The notes below the pieces were generated by a model. The model saw only the letters and a program-made list of their open reading frames with translations, searched no databases and was not told the DNA's origin. The position numbers and the translations under genes were made by a program. Of a DNA stretch of 64,000 nt, positions 58,305-64,000 are shown one piece after another; position 1 is the first letter of the stretch; each line of letters starts with the position of its first letter. The DNA comes from Solirubrobacter soli DSM 22325 (GTDB lineage: Bacteria; Actinomycetota; Thermoleophilia; Solirubrobacterales; Solirubrobacteraceae). Where the stretch lies: positions 186,001-250,000 of the forward strand of contig NZ_AUIK01000001.1 of assembly GCF_000423665.1 (NCBI RefSeq), given 5' to 3'.

Positions 58305-59641
58305 TCCACTTGTCCACACGATCAACAGCGCTGGCCGTCACCGAGACGCTGGTGCTGGTCGTCGCGATCGTGGTCGCCGCACTGACGTCCACCGCCGAAG
58401 ACTGGCAACCACCGGCCCTCGTCGCCCTCCTGCTCGGGCTCGCCCTTGCCACCGACTGGTTCGCCGTCAGCCACGGCGGGCAGCGGATCTCCGGCTCGTT
58501 CCTGGCCCTCGTCCTGGCAGCCGCGCTGCTCGGCCCCGCGCCCGCCACCGCGATCGGCATCGCCGCCGTCCTGTTCGATCAGCTGCGCGCCCGCAACCCG
58601 CTCCCGCGCCTGATCGCCAACCTCGCCGCGTTCGCGACCTTCCCGCTCGTCGGCGCGCTGATCATCGACGCCGCCGACGTCGCGCCCGAGTCCGCCGCGT
58701 TCCCGCTGCTGGTGTTCGCCACCTTCCTGCTGACGAACTTCCTCAACTTCCTGATGATCGGCGGCCACCACGCGTTCGAGACGCGGACGCCGCTGGCCGA
58801 CGGGTTCCGCAAGATCTTCGTGCCGGTGCTGCCGTCGGAGATCCTCAGCGCGGTGCTGTGCGCGCTGGTCGCGACGTTCTACGCGCGCACCGGCGTCGCC
58901 GCGATCGCGCTGATGCTGTTCGTGCTGCTGACCTTCCAGTACCTCCTGCGCGAGCTGCTGCTCTCGCGCGAGCGGGCGGAGCGGCTGGCCGGCCTGCAAC
59001 TCGGGGTGCTGATCTCGATGATCGAGACGCTCGCGCTGCGCGACCGGATGACGGCGCGCCACTCGGCCGCGGTCGCCCGCTACGCCCGGGCGATGGCCAA
59101 GGCGCTCGGCTGGACCACGGAAGAGCAGGACCTGGTCCACACCGCGGGGCTGCTGCACGACATCGGCAAGTTCGCGTTCCCGGACTCGATCCTGCTCGCC
59201 GACACGCGGCTGACCGACGAGCAGTGGCAGCAGGTCAAGCGCCACCCGGAGGACGGCGCCGCGATCGTGCGGCGGATCGACGGCTACTCGCCGGTGGCGG
59301 AGATCATCCACGCCCACCATGAGCGCTGGGACGGGCGCGGCTACCCGCGTGGGCTGCGCGGCGACGCGATCCCGCACGCCGCGCGCATCATCGCCGTCGC
59401 CGACACCTACGACGTCATCACGGCGCGCGATTCCTACCGCAAGCCGATCTCCGTCCAGGAGGCGATCGCCGAGCTGCGGCGGTCGGCGGGCGGCCAGCTC
59501 GACCCCCACGTGGTCGAGGTCTTCATCGGCCTGCTGACGGCGGGCGACCTTTCGTTCGGGCATGGCGACGACGCCGATTTCGAGGCCGAACTGGGGTTCG
59601 GCCGACGAGTCCAGGCACACGCCCTCCCCCGAACGAGGTAA
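58271..59641 (+). CDS. Membrane HD-GYP domain phosphodiesterase
   Basis: A 456-residue protein with an N-terminal membrane region of six to eight helices (about 20-225, MASE-like) and a C-terminal HD-GYP domain: HSAAVARYARAMAKALG, LLHDIGKFAFPD (H296, D297), and HAHHERWDGRGYPRGL (349-362). HD-GYP proteins degrade cyclic di-GMP. The GTG at 58271 overlaps the PucR gene; a TTG at 58310 would avoid most of the overlap. Confidence 0.88.
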   Translation: MGTRAPAPPNLVHLSTRSTALAVTETLVLVVAIVVAALTSTAEDWQPPALVALLLGLALATDWFAVSHGGQRISGSFLALVLAAALLGPAPATAIGIAAVLFDQLRARNPLPRLIANLAAFATFPLVGALIIDAADVAPESAAFPLLVFATFLLTNFLNFLMIGGHHAFETRTPLADGFRKIFVPVLPSEILSAVLCALVATFYARTGVAAIALMLFVLLTFQYLLRELLLSRERAERLAGLQLGVLISMIETLALRDRMTARHSAAVARYARAMAKALGWTTEEQDLVHTAGLLHDIGKFAFPDSILLADTRLTDEQWQQVKRHPEDGAAIVRRIDGYSPVAEIIHAHHERWDGRGYPRGLRGDAIPHAARIIAVADTYDVITARDSYRKPISVQEAIAELRRSAGGQLDPHVVEVFIGLLTAGDLSFGHGDDADFEAELGFGRRVQAHALPRTR

Positions 59642-59727
59642 TCGTTTGCTCACCCCTTAAGCCCGCGCTATAGGGGGCCGATGAAGTGATTACGCAGGGC
59701 AATGAAGTACCTGCAAATCAAACACTT
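59642..59727. other. Low-GC gap between HD-GYP and glycosyltransferase genes
   Basis: The gap and the following 40 bases are clearly AT-richer than the surroundings. The plus strand contains two minimal frames: MKYLQIKHF (59702-59731) and MGFKF (59752-59769), the latter with a perfect AAGGAG at 59738-59743 and 8-base spacing. They are antisense to the last codons of the glycosyltransferase. Whether they are translated is unknown. Confidence 0.4.
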
Positions 59728-60969
59728 CTAGCCGATCAAGGAGCGATCACAATGGGCTTCAAGTTCTAGTCCCGCGGGGATGATCTCCTCCACCGCGCCG
59801 GCAAACTCCGCCGGCCCACCGGAGGGCACCACGACCGGGCGCATAGTGCGCGCCCGTCGCACCGCGGACCTGATGCGAGCAGCGTTCAGGTCCTTCTGCT
59901 TCACCAGGACGCCAAGCTTCGCCTCGGCGATCCGCCGCCCCACCTCCGGCTGATCGCGGCCGAACGGCACTGCCACGATCGGCACGCCGGCCGCAACCGC
60001 CTTCTGCACGATCCCCATGCCGCCGTGGCAGACGACCGCCGCGGCGCGTTCCAGCACGGGTCCATGCGCGACGAAGCGCTCGACCCGGACGTTATCCGCT
60101 TGTGGAAGCTCGCCCGCACCGTGGGCGTCGGCGAGCGTCACGAGCACCCTGACGGGTTCGTCGCGCAGGCCCTCGATGGCCGCCGCGGCGAGCGCCTCAT
60201 CTCCCTGATATTCGGTCGAGCAGGTCACCAGGACCCACGGGTCGCCCGGTTCGTCCAGCCACGCCGGCGCCTCGGCCGGCGGGTCCCAGAGCTGCGCGCC
60301 CACGAAGCGCACGTGCGCCGGCGTGTCGGTGCGCGCGTACTCGAGCGGCTCGCCCGTCAACGCCAGGATGCGGTGTGGGCGATAGAGGTTCTCGATCGGG
60401 TCCTTGACCGGGTCCAGCCGTGCGTTGACCCGCAGCGCGTTCAGGCGCGGCAGCATCGCCTTGCTGTACTCGCGCAGCACGACGCGGAGGAGCAGCTTGT
60501 CGCGGAGCGCGCCGAGCGGCCCGCCCATCGGCTTCAGTCCCAGCCCGTACGGCGGGATGCCCTTGCCCGGGAACGGGATCAGCGACGGCATGACCGACGC
60601 CCACGGCAGGCCGGAGCGTTCGGCGCCGATCGCGGCGCCGTAGGCGATCGTGTCGATCAGCAGGACGTCGGGGCCGTAGGCGTCGATGTGGCGCTCGAGG
60701 TCCGCCCGCTGCTCTTCGCCGCGTCCGAGCAGGTCCCGGAGCCCGCGGTGCAGGCGATCCCGGCCTTGGACCTCGTAGTCGGTGATGGCCTTGGCTGTGC
60801 TCTGGTCGACCGCGGCCGCGTCGAGCCCGGCAGCACGCAGCTGCTCGACGTGCTCCGCGTTCGCGATCAGTTTGACCTCATGCCCGCGCTGTTTGAGCGC
60901 GAGCAGGCCGGGGACGAGCGGGAAGACATGCCCGGTGGCGGGCGTGGTGTAGGCGAGAATCCGTGCCAT
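59728..60969 (-). CDS. Macrolide-type (MGT, GT1) glycosyltransferase
   Basis: A 413-residue GT-B fold enzyme: ILAYTTPATGHVFPLVPGLLAL at the N-terminus, and the donor-binding region VERFVAHGPVLERAAAVVCHGGMGIVQKAVAAGVPIVAVPFGRDQPE with the HGG motif of GT1 enzymes. It probably glycosylates a macrolide-like or other hydrophobic acceptor, giving self-resistance or detoxification. The last 14 residues (LELEAHCDRSLIG) lie in the AT-richer patch and may be a run-on. The TetR gene upstream, 11 bases away on the same strand, probably represses it. Confidence 0.9.
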   Translation of the reverse strand: MARILAYTTPATGHVFPLVPGLLALKQRGHEVKLIANAEHVEQLRAAGLDAAAVDQSTAKAITDYEVQGRDRLHRGLRDLLGRGEEQRADLERHIDAYGPDVLLIDTIAYGAAIGAERSGLPWASVMPSLIPFPGKGIPPYGLGLKPMGGPLGALRDKLLLRVVLREYSKAMLPRLNALRVNARLDPVKDPIENLYRPHRILALTGEPLEYARTDTPAHVRFVGAQLWDPPAEAPAWLDEPGDPWVLVTCSTEYQGDEALAAAAIEGLRDEPVRVLVTLADAHGAGELPQADNVRVERFVAHGPVLERAAAVVCHGGMGIVQKAVAAGVPIVAVPFGRDQPEVGRRIAEAKLGVLVKQKDLNAARIRSAVRRARTMRPVVVPSGGPAEFAGAVEEIIPAGLELEAHCDRSLIG

Positions 60970-60980
60970 GTGGGGAGTCC

Positions 60981-61565
60981 TTATGCGGGGAGCACACTGC
61001 GGATGAGGTGCGCGACCGTCTCGCGCGTCTGGTCGGCGGTGAGACCGCCGTCGCGGCGCAGGACGAGCCAGAGCTCGACGCCGCAGAGGCCGATGAGCTG
61101 GCCGGTGAGCTGCGGACCGGCGGCGGCGATCTCGTCCGCGAACGCCGCCTCGATCCACTCGCGATGCCCCTGCCGGCCGCCTTGCGCGTTGGCCGCCAGC
61201 GTCGGCGAGGCCTCCTCCTGGCGCAGCGAGCGGTCGATCAACGCGCCGAACCGCTCGTACTGACGCTCGAGGGCGGCGGCCACGACGTCGGGGTCGGAGC
61301 TGTCCGGCTCGCCCCGCGCCGCGCGGATCCCGTCCGCCACCCACTCGTTCACCAGCCGGACCAGGCCATCCTTGGTCTGGACCCGCCGGATCAGCGTCTG
61401 CACCCCGACGCCGGCCCGCTCGGCCACGTCGGCGAGCGTGATCTGGTCGAACGGCTTGGCCATGAACGCGTCCAAGGCCGCCTCCCGGATCGCCGCCGTC
61501 CGGGCCTCAGCGGCCTCGGCGCGACGGCCCTGGCGATACGGGCGAGTGGGTGCCGCCTCTTTCAT
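60981..61565 (-). CDS. TetR-family regulator of the glycosyltransferase
   Basis: A 194-residue regulator with an N-terminal TetR helix-turn-helix (AIREAALDAFMAKPFDQITLADVAERAGVGVQTLIRR, read in two parts) and an all-helical ligand domain. It is followed 11 bases later by the glycosyltransferase, so they form one unit. An inverted repeat GGTAA-n5-TTACC abuts its start codon and could be its own operator. Confidence 0.9.
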   Translation of the reverse strand: MKEAAPTRPYRQGRRAEAAEARTAAIREAALDAFMAKPFDQITLADVAERAGVGVQTLIRRVQTKDGLVRLVNEWVADGIRAARGEPDSSDPDVVAAALERQYERFGALIDRSLRQEEASPTLAANAQGGRQGHREWIEAAFADEIAAAGPQLTGQLIGLCGVELWLVLRRDGGLTADQTRETVAHLIRSVLPA

Positions 61566-61580
61566 GGTAAGGACGTTACC
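61566..61580. promoter_or_regulatory. Candidate TetR operator
   Basis: GGTAAGGACGTTACC is a 5-5-5 inverted repeat directly upstream of the TetR ATG and within the 75-base divergent gap shared with the VOC gene. Position and symmetry fit autorepression. Binding is not shown by sequence alone. Confidence 0.4.
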
Positions 61581-61640
61581 GCCGAAATGGCCCGCCGGAA
61601 GTGCGGCCAACCACACCGTTGCCATGAGACGCTGTCGCGC

Positions 61641-62072
61641 ATGACCCGTCTCGTAGGCATCAACCACGTCGCGCTGGAAGTGGGAAGCATCGAGGAGGCG
61701 CTCGCGTTCTACGGGCGCTTCTTCGACATCCGCCTGCGCGGCGTGGCGCCCGGGATGGCGTTCATCGACATGGGCGACCAGTTCCTCGCGCTGTCCGAGG
61801 GCCGCGAGCAGGACGCCGACGACGGGCGCCACTTCGGGCTCGTCGTCGACGACAAGGAGGCCGTCCGCGCGGCGCTCCAGGACGCCGACGTCGAGATCGA
61901 GCCGGGCCGGCGCCTCGACTTCCGCGACCCGTGGGGCAACCGCGTCGAGATCGTCGACTACCGCGACATCCAGTTCACCAAGACGCCGGCCGTGCTCGCC
62001 GGCATGAGCCTCGCGGGCCTCGTCAAGCACCCGGGGGCGCTCGAGGAGCTGCGCGAGAAAGGCCTGCTCTAA
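61641..62072 (+). CDS. VOC-superfamily (glyoxalase-fold) protein
   Basis: A 143-residue VOC domain: GINHVALEVGSIEEALAFYG, FGLVVDDKEAV and DFRDPWGNRVEIVDY, with metal-ligand-type His and Glu. Lyase, dioxygenase or antibiotic-binding function is possible. It is divergent from the TetR/glycosyltransferase unit and may be controlled by the same TetR. Confidence 0.87.
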   Translation: MTRLVGINHVALEVGSIEEALAFYGRFFDIRLRGVAPGMAFIDMGDQFLALSEGREQDADDGRHFGLVVDDKEAVRAALQDADVEIEPGRRLDFRDPWGNRVEIVDYRDIQFTKTPAVLAGMSLAGLVKHPGALEELREKGLL

Positions 62073-63088
62073 ACGGGGCGGCCCGCCGCGCTGAGGTGGG
62101 CGAAGGCGAGCGCTCGGGGCATGCCGAGCTCCTCGGCCAGGTAGGCGAGGGACTCGTCGACCGAGCGGCGCGTCGGCTCGTCCAGCCGGGCGCGCTCGAA
62201 CCAGTACGGCGCGGCGTGGGGCGACGCCACCTCACCGCGGGAGAGCACGGTCAGCCGGAACGTCGCGCGCAGCGGGGCCTCGAGCGCGAACGTGCCCTCG
62301 CGGACGTAGTGCGGGTCGCCCGTGAAGAACTTCGCGCCTGGGACGTGGATCGGGAGGAAGAGGCTCGAGCCGACGCCGAGGCGGTCGTGCGACGCCGGGT
62401 CCGCGCCGGCGACGCCCATGATCCCCATGGAGGGGTCGAGCGGGAACTCGGCGCGCAGCTGACGCGAGACCGGCAGGTAGCCGCGATAGCCGTCGTCGGC
62501 CCGGCGGACCGGCGTGAAGAGCGTCACGGCCTGGGCGCCGCCGCCCGCGTGGCGGTTCGAGACCACGCCGTAGGGCACGCGCGGGACGAGGCCGAGCACG
62601 TCGACGCGCAACACGTCGCCGGGTCCGGCGCCGCGGACCGCGATCGGGCCGGTGACCACGCACGGGCTCTCGTACGAGCGGCTCGACGCGGCCAAGGCGC
62701 GGGCGTCGTCGAGCACCCGCTCGCGCGCGATCCCGTAGCGGCCGAAGTAGGCGACCGGGTCACGGCCTTGGTCGGAGAGGATGCCTTCGTGAGAGATGGT
62801 GTCGACGGTGACAACCGCGCCCGACTCGACGGTGGCCGCGGGCACGCTGTCGGCACCGGGCAGGACGCCCCAGCGGACGGTCTCGACAGTGGAGCGCAGG
62901 TAGCGACCTTCGACCCGTCCGACGCCGGATTGCAGGACTTTGCCGGCCGCGGCGGCGACAACCCCGGGTGACGACAGCCAACGCGGCGCGACGGCTCCGG
63001 CGTTCACGAGCGCGCCCGCCCGCCGCAGATCGGCCTGGTCGATGGCGCCCTGCAGCAGCGAGACGGCGGCCTCGCGGTCGGGTTGCAT
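62069..63088 (-). CDS. Acetamidase/formamidase (FmdA/AmdA) family protein
   Basis: A 339-residue protein of the FmdA family: VRWGVLPGADSVPAATVESG, VVTGPIAVRGAGPGDVLRVD, and HDRLGVGSSLFLPIHVPGAKFF with HYVREGTFALEAP. The family hydrolyses short amides to ammonia and an acid. The first 57 residues precede the usual start of the fold, so the true start could lie inside; a GTG at 63103 is another option. The 3' end overlaps the VOC gene stop by 4 bases. Confidence 0.82.
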   Translation of the reverse strand: MQPDREAAVSLLQGAIDQADLRRAGALVNAGAVAPRWLSSPGVVAAAAGKVLQSGVGRVEGRYLRSTVETVRWGVLPGADSVPAATVESGAVVTVDTISHEGILSDQGRDPVAYFGRYGIARERVLDDARALAASSRSYESPCVVTGPIAVRGAGPGDVLRVDVLGLVPRVPYGVVSNRHAGGGAQAVTLFTPVRRADDGYRGYLPVSRQLRAEFPLDPSMGIMGVAGADPASHDRLGVGSSLFLPIHVPGAKFFTGDPHYVREGTFALEAPLRATFRLTVLSRGEVASPHAAPYWFERARLDEPTRRSVDESLAYLAEELGMPRALAFAHLSAAGRPV

Positions 63089-63248
63089 CCATTGGTGGGT
63101 CACGCCGAGCAGGCTCGCAGCGATGTAACCGGTTTCCTCTCGACCACGAGGCGGAACCTGATTGGACGTCCGGTCCAAGGCGCGGTGGGGTGCGCACCCT
63201 ATTGCTGACGCGGTGACAATCTGCGTAGGCTTGCCGACCGAGTCGGGC
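63089..63248. other. Divergent intergenic region
   Basis: 160 bases between the divergent amidase-family gene and the PAS-GAF sensor gene. No ORF with coding character. GTGACAATCTGCGTAGGCTT at about 63210-63230 might include promoter elements for the sensor gene, but no clear -35/-10 pair stands out. Confidence 0.4.
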
Positions 63249-64000
63249 ATGGACGTGGACAGAGACGATCGGGGGGACCTGGAAGCCCTCCTCCTCGCCC
63301 CGGTGGGCGTGGGTACATCCGAGACCGTCGATCCCGTGCGTCTGCAGGACCGCCTGCGCCGGCGAGAGGCGGCGCTGCGCGCCGTGCTCGAAGGGCTGCC
63401 GGACGCCACCGTCGCCTCCGGGCGCGACCACAGGATCGTCTTCGTCAACGCCCACGCCGAGTCGCTGTTCGGCTACGAGCGCGACGAGCTCCTCGGCCAG
63501 CCGGTGCAGATCCTCTGGCCGGAGCGCCTGCGCGACCGCTACACGCGCAACATGGAGCTCTACTTCGAGACCGACCACCCGCTGCGCTTCTCCACCCGCG
63601 CGGACGGCCTGCGCCGGGATGGCTCGGAGTTCGTCGGCGAGATGAGCTGGGGGATCGTCGAGACCGAGGCCGGCCCGCTGCTGCTGGCGATCGGGCGCGA
63701 CATGACCGCCCACCGCGAGGCGCTCGCGCGCGTGAAGCGCCAGTCCGCGCAGGTCGCCGCAGTCGCGGCGCTGGGGGAACGGGCGCTGGCCGGGGCGGAC
63801 GTCGCCGACCTGGCCGCGGAGGCGGTCGAGAAGCTGCGCGAGACGCTCCCGCTCACCGGCGCGTTCGTCGTGCGCGAGCAGGTCACGCTCGCCGCGTGGG
63901 GCACCGCGGCCGGCGGGGCGGCGCTGCGCTTCGAGATCCGCACCGGCGACGAGATCTTCGGCGAGGTGAGCGTGGTCAACGAGACGCCGCTCAACGAGGA
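63249..64000 (+). CDS. PAS-GAF sensor protein, C-terminus cut by window edge
   Basis: An open frame from the ATG at 63249 to the window end (250 codons). A PAS domain spans about 38-155 (ALRAVLEGLPDATVASGRDH, VFVNAHAESLFGYERDELLG, FVGEMSWGIVETEAGPLLLA), followed by the start of a GAF domain (DVADLAAEAVEKLRETLPLT). The output domain is off the edge: histidine kinase, diguanylate cyclase or SpoIIE phosphatase are all possible. There is no membrane segment in the visible part. Confidence 0.8.
   Translation, partial: MDVDRDDRGDLEALLLAPVGVGTSETVDPVRLQDRLRRREAALRAVLEGLPDATVASGRDHRIVFVNAHAESLFGYERDELLGQPVQILWPERLRDRYTRNMELYFETDHPLRFSTRADGLRRDGSEFVGEMSWGIVETEAGPLLLAIGRDMTAHREALARVKRQSAQVAAVAALGERALAGADVADLAAEAVEKLRETLPLTGAFVVREQVTLAAWGTAAGGAALRFEIRTGDEIFGEVSVVNETPLNE

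Noticed and set aside
59728..62072. Antibiotic biosynthesis cluster around the macrolide-type glycosyltransferase
   Set aside because: No polyketide synthase, peptide synthetase or tailoring genes are nearby; a single regulated glycosyltransferase fits detoxification better.
1..64000. CRISPR arrays, rRNA, tRNA, prophage or plasmid origin
   Set aside because: No regularly spaced repeats, no tRNA-like GGTTCGAATCC/T-arm context with cloverleaf, no integrase or phage genes were found by eye in any gap.

Overview
The window is about 70% GC throughout, with dense genes, many stop/start overlaps (ATGA, GTGA), frequent GTG/TTG starts and few strong Shine-Dalgarno sites. Together with a group 1h-type [NiFe]-hydrogenase, several HisKA_3/LuxR two-component pairs and secreted beta-propeller proteins, this points to a soil actinomycetote. 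My best guess is the Thermoleophilia (Solirubrobacterales: Solirubrobacter/Conexibacter-like). The lineage is inferred from style; no rRNA or tRNA gene is present to confirm it.

Layout. 1-5.3 kb: the end of a membrane sensor/DUF4097 pair, a non-coding stretch with a diverged tandem duplication, TrpB2-type tryptophan synthase beta, an alpha/beta hydrolase, an RsbW-like anti-sigma kinase, a Nudix hydrolase and a decayed sigma-factor fragment. 5.5-6.8 kb: an FAD-linked D-lactate/glycolate dehydrogenase. 6.9-19.5 kb: the centrepiece, one uninterrupted + strand cluster holding hypC, a second hypC-like gene, hypD, hypE, hypA, hydrogenase small and large subunits, a NifU-type protein, three poorly understood hydrogenase-associated proteins, the maturation endopeptidase, a 34-residue membrane peptide, hypB, a SIS-domain protein and hypF. 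Nearly every junction overlaps, so translation is probably coupled. The small subunit has the Cys/Asp proximal-cluster motif of the oxygen-insensitive actinobacterial (1h) enzymes, so scavenging of atmospheric H2 is the most likely role. No electron-transfer partner is encoded.

19.4-25.8 kb: a LuxR/HisKA_3 pair divergent from an ABC exporter, a two-TM RCK potassium channel with an odd filter, and a GAF kinase with its regulator. 25.8-30.9 kb: an SDR and a QueA-family enzyme, a PAS-GAF-SpoIIE phosphatase, a queuosine-salvage (DUF2419) protein and an orphan ThiY-like binding lipoprotein. 31-39.9 kb: an orphan kinase, DUF488, an Rpf-like coiled-coil muralytic protein, a PPOX flavoprotein, a secreted RTX-like protein, a four-gene minus-strand operon (DsbA, beta-propeller, cupin, HhH-GPD) and a CcdA-TlpA fusion. 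40-43.2 kb: a second ABC exporter with kinase and regulator. 43.2-50 kb: a giant secreted double amidase, then an esterase/GST-like/hydrolase operon. 50-59.6 kb: secreted SGNH and S33 hydrolases, a MocR regulator divergent from an EamA exporter, a second DMT protein, a PucR regulator and an HD-GYP protein. 59.7-64 kb: a macrolide-type glycosyltransferase with its TetR gene, a VOC protein, an acetamidase/formamidase homologue and the start of a PAS-GAF sensor.

A palindromic repeat family built on GGGGTCTGACCCC or GGGGTCAGGCTCC recurs between genes and also, in frame, inside hypF and the MocR gene. No CRISPR, prophage, rRNA or tRNA was seen.
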